10,888 nt of DNA, taken from positions 1 through 10,888 of the forward strand of contig DMBB01000157.1 of the NCBI GenBank assembly GCA_003446295.1, given 5' to 3'. Every line of letters begins with the position of its first letter. Positions within the stretch are counted from its first letter, which is position 1. The notes beneath the pieces were generated by a model. It saw only the letters and a list, made by a program, of their open reading frames with translations. It ran no database searches and had not been told where the DNA came from. This DNA is from Erysipelotrichaceae bacterium. Lineage in GTDB: Bacteria > Bacillota_I > Bacilli_A > Erysipelotrichales > Erysipelotrichaceae. Below are positions 1-5,672 of this stretch, one piece after another. A program made the position numbers and the translations under genes.

Positions 1-1
1 G

Positions 2-1534
2 CTTCTGATATGTCTTGTACTCGTTCAGCTTGCACTGCGGGCAGTGATCCGCTGGCTGACAGAGCTTTCCAAGTCAACATTTGAAAACATCTTCAAGGGA
101 CGTCTGATGGATACACTGCTGCACCGTGATTTCCTGCGGGTCAGTGCTGTCCATTCCGGAGAATGGCTCAACCGTCTGACGAGTGATGCCAAGGTCGTTG
201 CAGACGCCTATGTGGATATTCTGCCCGGACTTGCCGGTATGGTAGTAAAGCTCATCAGTGCGCTTGTCATGATCATAGTGCTTGAACCGGTTTTTGCGGC
301 GATCCTGATTCCCGGTGGCATTGTGCTGGTGCTGTTTACCTGGCTTTTCCGCAGGAGGCTCAAAATGCTTCATAAGCGGATCCAGGAATCGGATGGACGT
401 CTGCGGGTGTTTTTGCAGGAACGGATCGGGAATCTTCTGATGATCCATTCCTTTGCTGCAGAGAAACAGACACTGCGTGAAACAGAACAAAAAATGGATG
501 AGCATCAGACAGCCCGGATGAAGCGTAATCGATTCTCCAATCTTGCAAATATCGGCTTTGGCGCTGTGATGAGCGGGATGTATCTGCTGGGCGTAGGATG
601 GTGCGGTTACGGAATTCTGATGGGCACCATCAGTTTCGGAACACTGACTGCGATCACTCAGCTCATTGCGCAGATCCAGACGCCTTTTGCCAATATCACA
701 GGATATCTTCCCCGTTATTATGCGATGCTGGCTTCAGCTGAGCGTCTGATGGAGGCGGAAGCCTTTGCTGAAAATATCGAAGATGCAAAACCTCTGGATG
801 AACTTACGGACTTCTATGAAAATGAACTCTCGTCCATTGGCCTGGAAGATGCTGACTTTACGTATTATCCTGCATCAGATGGCGCTGGCGAGCTTAGCAA
901 GAGTGATATGCCGGTGGTGCTGGAACATATGTCATTGGAGATCCGAAAGGGCGAAATGGCGGCATTTACAGGGCACAGCGGATGCGGCAAGTCCACTGTT
1001 CTGAAACTCCTGATGTGCGTTTATCAGCCGGATGGCGGTCAGCGTTATTACAAAGATCAAAACGGCGGAATGCATGATCTGACTGGCGCATACCGACGTT
1101 TGTTTGCTTATGTTCCTCAAGGCTACGCACTCATGAACGGTACGATCCGGGATGTGGTCTGCTTTGCAGATCCGGAAAGAGCCAGGGATGATATGAGACT
1201 GAAGCAGGCACTTGAGATCGCCTGTGCTGAGGAGTTTGTTTCTGAACTCCCTGATGGTGCAGACACTCTGCTGGGAGAGCGCGGTACAGGTCTTTCCGAG
1301 GGGCAGATGCAGCGGCTTTCCATTGCAAGGGCAATCTTCTCCGGCAGCAAGATCCTGCTCCTGGATGAAGCTACCAGCGCCCTGGATGCGCAGACGGAAC
1401 AGCGTCTGCTTCGCAATCTCAGGGCAATGACGGACAGGACCGTAGTTATCGTGACACACCGCCCGGCAGCGCTGAAGATCTGTGACCGTGTGCTGGAATT
1501 TACAGAGAACGGAGTGAAAAGCCGCAATCTGTAA
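2..1534 (+). CDS. ABC exporter half-transporter (permease fused to ATPase), 5' end cut by window
   Basis: This is an ABC exporter subunit: a membrane domain fused to an ATPase that drives export of an unidentified substrate. The frame is open to the left edge. The bases before the GTG at 44 encode a hydrophobic stretch (LLICLVLVQLAL) that continues a transmembrane helix, so GTG 44 is not the true start. Full members are usually about 570-600 residues, so some 80 N-terminal residues lie outside. Counting from the codon at 44, hydrophobic segments lie near 60-100 and 170-210. The ATPase domain has Walker A GHSGCGKST (310-318), Q-loop VPQG (Gln359), signature LSEGQ (417-421), Walker B ILLLDE (437-442), D-loop SALD and H-loop His472, so it should be active. 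Exporters of this type work as homo- or heterodimers, so a partner gene may lie upstream. No substrate can be named. Family certain; lipid, peptide or drug export all possible. Confidence 0.95.
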   Translation, partial: LLICLVLVQLALRAVIRWLTELSKSTFENIFKGRLMDTLLHRDFLRVSAVHSGEWLNRLTSDAKVVADAYVDILPGLAGMVVKLISALVMIIVLEPVFAAILIPGGIVLVLFTWLFRRRLKMLHKRIQESDGRLRVFLQERIGNLLMIHSFAAEKQTLRETEQKMDEHQTARMKRNRFSNLANIGFGAVMSGMYLLGVGWCGYGILMGTISFGTLTAITQLIAQIQTPFANITGYLPRYYAMLASAERLMEAEAFAENIEDAKPLDELTDFYENELSSIGLEDADFTYYPASDGAGELSKSDMPVVLEHMSLEIRKGEMAAFTGHSGCGKSTVLKLLMCVYQPDGGQRYYKDQNGGMHDLTGAYRRLFAYVPQGYALMNGTIRDVVCFADPERARDDMRLKQALEIACAEEFVSELPDGADTLLGERGTGLSEGQMQRLSIARAIFSGSKILLLDEATSALDAQTEQRLLRNLRAMTDRTVVIVTHRPAALKICDRVLEFTENGVKSRNL

Positions 1535-1607
1535 GGAGAACCAACAGCAGTTCCGGATATGAATCCTGCTTCTTGAAGGTAAGAAAACATCGTTATCACT
1601 TGATCAG

Positions 1608-1665
1608 ACCGCTCCTGCGGGTTCATCGTTATTTGATATGATGAACCTGAAGAACGCGGTTTTTT
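1608..1665 (+). terminator. Rho-independent terminator after the ABC exporter gene
   Basis: A nested hairpin is visible. The outer arms are ACCGC (1608-1612) and GCGGT (1656-1660); the inner arms are GGTTCATC (1620-1627) and GATGAACC (1640-1647), with unpaired bases between. Six T residues (1660-1665) follow. It lies about 75 bases after the ABC exporter stop, on the rightward strand. The internal bulges make it less certain than the two other terminators in the window. Confidence 0.6.
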
Positions 1666-1696
1666 GCAGAAGAAAAGCTGTCCGGAGGGACAGCTT
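1666..1696 (-). terminator. Rho-independent terminator after the amidohydrolase gene
   Basis: A perfect 9-base-pair stem, AAGCTGTCC (1675-1683) with GGACAGCTT (1688-1696), closes on a 4-base loop. Read leftward it is followed by TTCTTCTG, a T-rich tail. The stem begins 8 bases beyond the stop codon of the leftward deaminase gene. It sits next to the opposing terminator, so the two convergent units are insulated from each other. Confidence 0.8.
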
Positions 1697-1704
1697 CCTG
1701 CTGA

Positions 1705-3000
1705 TCAGAATAATCTTATGACCGATTCTTCGACCTGCCTGCGCACATCCTCTGCATCGATCGTCAGGAATTTTCCGTTTTCATAGAGGATCTTTCCGTC
1801 GACCATGGTCATGCATACATCAGATCCCTGGGCGGAATAGACGATCAATGCTGTGGTGTCGTGGTCGGGATACAGGTGAGGTCTGCTCATATCAAGGGCG
1901 ATGATGTCAGCTTTTTTGCCGATTTCCAATGAACCTGTATCCGGACGTCCCAATGCTTTGGCACCGTTGATCGTTGCCATCTTCAGGACATCGGATGCTT
2001 TCATGATCGTTGAATCAAGATGGAATCCGTTATGGATCACAGATGCCAGGTGCATTTCTTCAAACATGTTCAGGTTGTTGTTGGAAGCTGCACCGTCTGT
2101 GCCGAGCGCTACATTGATGCCCATCCTCAGCATTCTCGGGATCGGAGCGAATCCTGAGCCCAGCTTCATATTGGAAGAAGGATTGTGCACGCACGTAACA
2201 CCGTTATTCTTCATGATATCCAGGTCATCCTCATTGACCCAGACACAATGTGCCAGATATGACGGGTTTTCAAACGCTCCCAGATCATAAAACCATTTCA
2301 CAGGGGTCTTTCTGTATTTCTCGAGACATTCGTCATGTTCTTTTTTTGTTTCACTGATATGCGTATGGAAGAGGGCATGATGCGCTTTGCAGTCTGCAGC
2401 ATACCGCCTGACCATTTCTTCATTGCATGTGTATTCGGCATGGACCATATAGTCAATGCGGATCCTGCCGTCTGAGCTGTTGTTGTATTTTTCAAACAGC
2501 ATGTTGTTGACGGTACCCCTGCCATTGTCTTCATATGACTCATGCGGATCGAAGCTCTGCATGACTCTGGAGAAGTGCGCTTTCATGCCGGCTTCTGCGC
2601 AGAACTGAACGGCGTCCTCCGGTTCCATGTACATATCCGAGAAGGTTGTCGTGCCTGTCGCCAGCATCTCCATCATGGCCAGTGCTCTGCCTGCATGGAT
2701 GTCTGAGAGTGTCATTCTGTCTTCTACCGGTATCATGCAGTCGTACAGCCAGTCCTGAAGGCTGCGGTCGCTTCCTGAGCCTCTGAGCAGTGTCATAGCG
2801 GTATGGCCATGGCAGTTGATCAGACCGGGCATCAGAAGCTTGCCGGACATGTCTTTTTCTTCGTCGTATTTCTTTTCAGGAAGTTCCGTACTGATCCAGT
2901 CGATCACGGAACCTTCAATACCAAGATAAGCATTCTTCAGCGTGACAAATTCATCGTTTTCGGTTTTCAGAATGCTGCAGTTTTTCAATAACAGACTCAT
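1705..3000 (-). CDS. mtaD: MtaD-like amidohydrolase (5-methylthioadenosine / S-adenosylhomocysteine deaminase family)
   Basis: A cytosolic metal-dependent deaminase of the amidohydrolase superfamily, 431 residues, the usual full length. Family members deaminate 5'-methylthioadenosine, S-adenosylhomocysteine or related adenosines to inosine forms; some act on other aminated ring compounds. Motifs occur in the expected order: INCHGHTAM with metal ligands His64 and His66; HAEYT with His188; HTHISET with His214 (metal) and Glu217; LAHCVW with His251; HNPSSNMKLGSG (272-283); and LGTDGAASNNN with the metal-binding Asp302. These match the zinc and substrate residues known in the Thermotoga TM0936 enzyme. 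ATG is chosen because AAGGAG sits 8 bases upstream (3009-3014). It is a single-gene leftward unit with its own promoter and terminator, divergent from the small gene at 3132. Family assignment is firm; the exact substrate cannot be read from sequence. Confidence 0.9.
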   Translation of the reverse strand: MSLLLKNCSILKTENDEFVTLKNAYLGIEGSVIDWISTELPEKKYDEEKDMSGKLLMPGLINCHGHTAMTLLRGSGSDRSLQDWLYDCMIPVEDRMTLSDIHAGRALAMMEMLATGTTTFSDMYMEPEDAVQFCAEAGMKAHFSRVMQSFDPHESYEDNGRGTVNNMLFEKYNNSSDGRIRIDYMVHAEYTCNEEMVRRYAADCKAHHALFHTHISETKKEHDECLEKYRKTPVKWFYDLGAFENPSYLAHCVWVNEDDLDIMKNNGVTCVHNPSSNMKLGSGFAPIPRMLRMGINVALGTDGAASNNNLNMFEEMHLASVIHNGFHLDSTIMKASDVLKMATINGAKALGRPDTGSLEIGKKADIIALDMSRPHLYPDHDTTALIVYSAQGSDVCMTMVDGKILYENGKFLTIDAEDVRRQVEESVIRLF

Positions 3001-3055
3001 TGTTGTTTCTCCTTACGCATGGACTCATGGGAAGTCCCGGTCCTGCGGTTCAACG

Positions 3056-3061
3056 ATTATA
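3056..3061 (-). promoter_or_regulatory. -10 box for the mtaD-like gene
   Basis: Read leftward, the bases form a perfect TATAAT. The best -35 candidate, TGAACA about 15 bases upstream, matches consensus at only 4 of 6 positions and has short spacing. Start of transcription would fall near 3049, giving a leader of about 49 bases before the ATG at 3000. The rightward -10 box lies only 59 bases away. Confidence 0.6.
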
Positions 3062-3116
3062 CTAACATAAAATGCGTGTTCATGAGATGGCATAGCGGGG
3101 GGAATGAACGCTGCGA

Positions 3117-3125
3117 TGGTATAAT
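3117..3125 (+). promoter_or_regulatory. Extended -10 promoter for the 151-residue gene
   Basis: TGG followed directly by TATAAT (3120-3125) is a consensus extended -10 element. No good -35 box is present; the expected place is a run of G. Start of transcription would fall at about 3131-3132, on the first base of the ATG, predicting a leaderless message. Confidence 0.65.
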
Positions 3126-3131
3126 ATTTAT

Positions 3132-3587
3132 ATGCATGAAGTTCCTGTGATCCTGCTGAAAATGATCGAAACGGAATATGGAAAAACTGCTCAGCTGAGA
3201 ACGCTCGGGTCCGATCCGCTTGTTTTCAACATGGACGTCGTGAATATGGATATCAGAGCAGTAGAAGGATACGCATATTCTGCGGAAATATTCGGACTCT
3301 GCATCAACCTGTCTGCCAGTTACGGAACCATTCAGGAAGGAGAAGATGACCTGATCGCAAGCGGTCTGTTTGAACGCGAGGCAGAGGAAAGTTCCCATGC
3401 CTGGATCAGCGGTATTGTCATGGAGGTCAATCAGGATGACAGGAATGAAGGGGAACCGCGTACATCCTTACTGGTCAAAGTACGGAACGCTGAAATGATC
3501 CTGTTTGCGGAAGATCCGGGATATATGGAAGCGGGATACCGGGTACAGGCGAGCGTACTATTGTACGGGAATCTGCTCAAACCATAA
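3132..3587 (+). CDS. Hypothetical protein, 151 residues, beta-rich
   Basis: Not recognised. The product is a small acidic soluble protein with no signal peptide and no membrane segment. Alternating hydrophobic and polar residues throughout suggest mostly beta strands. The C-terminal half (WISGIVMEV to ASVLLYGNLL) reads like a small barrel or OB-type fold, which is inference only. Codon use resembles the neighbours and the frame is uninterrupted, so it is probably real. No Shine-Dalgarno site precedes the ATG, which lies 7 bases after a consensus TATAAT; a leaderless message fits. A later ATG at residue 11 also lacks a ribosome site. It diverges from the mtaD-like gene and is separated from the downstream GH32 gene by 105 bases containing another promoter, so no functional link is evident. 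Confidence 0.6.
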   Translation: MHEVPVILLKMIETEYGKTAQLRTLGSDPLVFNMDVVNMDIRAVEGYAYSAEIFGLCINLSASYGTIQEGEDDLIASGLFEREAEESSHAWISGIVMEVNQDDRNEGEPRTSLLVKVRNAEMILFAEDPGYMEAGYRVQASVLLYGNLLKP

Positions 3588-3611
3588 CGTCCAGTATCCT
3601 TCGGATCTATC

Positions 3612-3655
3612 ATTCATGATGAATATCAATATGCTTTTGTGTTATGATTTTCATA
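3612..3655. promoter_or_regulatory. Palindrome pair over the GH32 promoter (possible operators)
   Basis: Two perfect palindromes overlap the promoter: ATTCAT-G-ATGAAT (3612-3624) over the -35 region and TATGA-TTT-TCATA (3643-3655) over the -10 and start site. Their centres are 31 bases apart, about three helical turns. In addition TTATGATTT (3642-3650) and AAATCATAA (3672-3680) form a perfect 9-base inverted repeat. The left arms lie upstream of the expected transcript, so DNA binding by a repressor is more likely than an RNA fold. No regulator gene is in the window. Confidence 0.4.
3640..3648 (+). promoter_or_regulatory. Extended -10 promoter for the intracellular GH32 operon
   Basis: TGT followed by TATGAT (3643-3648) is an extended -10 element. 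The -35 position, TGAATA at 3620-3625 with 17-base spacing, is weak (3 of 6). Start of transcription would fall near 3655, leaving a leader of about 38 bases. Confidence 0.5.
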
Positions 3656-3692
3656 GAAGGTTTCATACAGCAAATCATAAAAGGAGACTCGT

Positions 3693-5153
3693 ATGAGAGA
3701 ATGGACACGTGAAGAACGCTACAGAGTTTTGAAGAGCGCGGATGAGATCGCTGATCTCCATGAGCAGATCTGCAGCTCTGTCTACAGACAGGCTTATCAT
3801 ATTCAGCCTGTGACCGGTCTTTCATCAGATCCCAACGGCTTTGTCAAACACAAAGGCGTATGGCATCTGTTTTATCAATGGTGTCCCTGGGGAGCTGTGC
3901 ATGGTTTGAAGTACTGGTATCATGTATCATCAAAAGACCTTGTGCACTGGAAGAATGAAGGCCTCGGACTTGCTGCAGATACGGAATATGACAACAGAGG
4001 AGCACATTCAGGCTCTGCATTCTCAAAAGGCGACGATCTGTATCTGTTCTACACCGGCAACCACAGAGATGAAGACTGGACAAGAACCGCTTATACCTGC
4101 GTTGCTCAGCTTCATGAAGATGGTACGATCACGAAACTTGAAAAGCCGCTGTTCGGACCGCATCCTGACTATACCGAGCATCAGAGAGACCCGAAGGTTT
4201 TCTATGTGGCAGAAAAACAGAGATACTATATCTTTATCGGCGCTCAGGATAAGGAACTCAGAGGAAAGATCGTTGTATATTCCAGTGAAGAACTGCTGAG
4301 CGGATGGAAGTTTGAAGGTGAACTGAAGGTTCCCGGATATGAATCATTCGGCGGCATGTGGGAATGTCCTTCCATTGAACATTTCTGCGGCAAAGACCTG
4401 CTGATCTTCTCACCGCAGTATATGAAATATCCGGAGCGCGGTGAAAGCACGAACCATAACGGATATATCGTCGGCCATATGGACTTCGATACACTGACAT
4501 TTGTGCCGGAAACAGAATTCACGCTGCTGGACTATGGATTTGACTTCTACGCTGCCCAGTGTGCATCCGGTGTCAACGCTGATGATCACGCGATCATGGT
4601 CGCGTGGATTGGTCTGCCCGACAACCACTATCCGAGTGAGGAAGAGGATTGGGAAGGCACACAGACATTGTGCAGAAAGATCACGATTGATGAGAACAAC
4701 CGTCTCATCCAGCAGCCTGTCGAAGCTTTGAAAGGCCTGAGAAAAGATACGGAAGTACCTGCAGGAACACTGCCTTATGCTTGCGAGATGGATGTTGAGG
4801 TCAAAGAAGGTGACTTTGATCTGAACCTGTTTACCAAAGAAGACGGCTCCGGCGGACTGACGATGCATTATGACTGTGCAGCTCAGAGATTCACAGTTGA
4901 CAAGTCCGGCATGGACAAGCGTTTCAATGAGAAGGTATTCGAACAGGCATATCTGCCTGCACTGACACCTCTGAAGACGATGCAGGTGTTCATCGACCAC
5001 AGTTCCATTGAGATCTTTGTCAATGGCGGTGAGACAACATTCACAGCGCATATCTATCCGACTGAAAGAGAACACTTCTATACGATCAGCGATAACGGCT
5101 GTGCAAAGGTATACGAACTTGAAGCATCCGTCAAGGATGACTTCGTAGTCTGA
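3693..5153 (+). CDS. scrB: Intracellular GH32 beta-fructosidase, sucrose-6-phosphate hydrolase type
   Basis: A cytosolic glycoside hydrolase of family 32, 486 residues, with no signal peptide. Family members of this length cleave sucrose-6-phosphate delivered by a PTS, or sucrose and short fructans, releasing fructose. The N-terminal five-bladed propeller (about 35-330) contains the three catalytic motifs: SDPNGF with nucleophile Asp46, QRDPKVF with Asp166 stabilising the transition state, and MWECPS with acid/base Glu224. Also visible are WHLFYQW (57-63) and SGSAF (106-110). A C-terminal beta-sandwich follows, including the family-typical stretch HSSIEIFVNGGETTFT. The residue before the nucleophile is Ser where the family motif usually has Asn. 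AAGGAG (3681-3686) lies 6 bases before the ATG. It is co-transcribed with the YusI-like gene 2 bases downstream. No sucrose transporter is adjacent, so plain sucrose or fructo-oligosaccharide hydrolysis is also possible. Confidence 0.88.
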   Translation: MREWTREERYRVLKSADEIADLHEQICSSVYRQAYHIQPVTGLSSDPNGFVKHKGVWHLFYQWCPWGAVHGLKYWYHVSSKDLVHWKNEGLGLAADTEYDNRGAHSGSAFSKGDDLYLFYTGNHRDEDWTRTAYTCVAQLHEDGTITKLEKPLFGPHPDYTEHQRDPKVFYVAEKQRYYIFIGAQDKELRGKIVVYSSEELLSGWKFEGELKVPGYESFGGMWECPSIEHFCGKDLLIFSPQYMKYPERGESTNHNGYIVGHMDFDTLTFVPETEFTLLDYGFDFYAAQCASGVNADDHAIMVAWIGLPDNHYPSEEEDWEGTQTLCRKITIDENNRLIQQPVEALKGLRKDTEVPAGTLPYACEMDVEVKEGDFDLNLFTKEDGSGGLTMHYDCAAQRFTVDKSGMDKRFNEKVFEQAYLPALTPLKTMQVFIDHSSIEIFVNGGETTFTAHIYPTEREHFYTISDNGCAKVYELEASVKDDFVV

Positions 5154-5155
5154 TC

Positions 5156-5509
5156 ATGTATACGTTCGTATGCTATGACCGATGCGGTACATGCAGAAAA
5201 GCGGAAAAGTTTCTGCAGGAACATGGGATCGCATATACCAAACGTCCGATCAAGGAAGAGCATCCGACTGTTGAGGAACTGAAAGAATGGCAGGCTGCCT
5301 CAGGCAGGGAACTCAGGAAGTTCTTCAACACATCAGGTCAGCTGTATCGTTCCATGAATATCAAGGAACAGCTGAAGACCCTGACGGATGAAGAGATCTT
5401 CAGCCTGCTTGCACAGGACGGGATGCTGGTAAAGCGTCCTGTACTGATCGGCGGGGACCTGGTACTGGTAGGCTTCAACGAAGACGAATGGTCTGAAAAA
5501 CTGCTTTAG
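5156..5509 (+). CDS. YusI-like ArsC/Spx-family thioredoxin-fold protein
   Basis: A 117-residue cytosolic protein of the arsenate reductase (ArsC)/Spx family. Some members reduce arsenate with thiols, Spx-type members bind RNA polymerase, and YusI-like members have no settled role. The sequence shows a CxxC pair (Cys10-Gly-Thr-Cys13, then RKA), the block RKFFNTSGQLYR (54-65) and the conserved KRPVLI with Arg94-Pro95, followed by VGFNEDEW near the end. These closely fit the YusI subgroup rather than classical Spx, which is longer (about 131 residues). Its ATG is 2 bases beyond the GH32 stop. No good Shine-Dalgarno site is at usual spacing, so translation is probably coupled to the GH32 gene. 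A terminator follows directly. Why a redox-type protein is coupled to a sucrose enzyme is unclear; arsenate reduction itself is not implied. Confidence 0.85.
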   Translation: MYTFVCYDRCGTCRKAEKFLQEHGIAYTKRPIKEEHPTVEELKEWQAASGRELRKFFNTSGQLYRSMNIKEQLKTLTDEEIFSLLAQDGMLVKRPVLIGGDLVLVGFNEDEWSEKLL

Positions 5510-5514
5510 ATAAT

Positions 5515-5545
5515 GTCCGGAAATTTCAAATTCCGGACTTTTTTT
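5515..5545 (+). terminator. Rho-independent terminator after the GH32/YusI operon
   Basis: GTCCGGAA (5515-5522) pairs perfectly with TTCCGGAC (5531-5538) around an 8-base loop and is followed by seven T residues (5539-5545). It begins 6 bases beyond the YusI-like stop codon. It separates the intracellular unit from the lipoprotein operon downstream. Confidence 0.92.
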
Positions 5546-5572
5546 ACCAATAATATTGTATTAAAATATAAT
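5544..5572 (+). promoter_or_regulatory. Promoter of the GH32 lipoprotein / repeat-protein operon
   Basis: TTACCA (5544-5549, 4 of 6 matches to the -35 consensus) is spaced 17 bases from a perfect TATAAT (5567-5572) in strongly A+T-rich DNA. Transcription would start near 5579, about 94 bases before the chosen ATG. The -35 box touches the T-run of the preceding terminator, so the two units are packed tightly. Confidence 0.7.
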
Positions 5573-5587
5573 AAGTTATATAAAAAG

Positions 5588-5630
5588 GTGCAAATGCACA
5601 AAATAAATGTGCAAACGCACTTGTGCAAAT
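5588..5630 (+). promoter_or_regulatory. GTGCAAAYGCAC repeat cluster, probable operator or leader regulatory element
   Basis: Two copies of GTGCAAAYGCAC (5588-5599 and 5609-5620) start 21 bases apart, about two helical turns, and a third half copy GTGCAAAT follows at 5623-5630. Each full copy is itself a small palindrome (GTGC-4-GCAC). Between them TGCACA and TGTGCA form a 6-base inverted repeat around 7 bases (5595-5613). The cluster lies just downstream of the predicted start of transcription. The second copy contains TGCAAACG (5610-5617), which matches the TGNAANCG core of CcpA/LacI-family sites. A repressor roadblock is the simplest reading; alternative hairpins in the message are also possible. 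Confidence 0.55.
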
Positions 5631-5672
5631 AACAATATGAACGATTCATCTGATAATAAGCGAGGTGGAAGT

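Noticed and set aside
3593..3607. Terminator after the 151-residue gene (ATCC-TTC-GGAT hairpin)
   Set aside because: The stem is only 4 base pairs and no T-run follows, so it is too weak to call.
4410..5075. Leftward 221-codon frame opposite the intracellular GH32 gene
   Set aside because: It lies wholly antisense to a recognised enzyme gene, with no promoter or ribosome site.
5588..5630. CRISPR array, suggested by the short repeated GTGCAAA units
   Set aside because: Units are 12 bases, spacers are 9 bases or fewer, and there are only two full copies. A regulatory element fits better.
5607..5672. In-frame N-terminal extension of the GH32 lipoprotein starting at the ATG at 5607
   Set aside because: It would place 22 polar residues ahead of a clear lipoprotein signal, has no ribosome site, and overlaps the GTGCAAAYGCAC repeats. 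The ATG at 5673 has a GAGGTGG site and starts the signal peptide.
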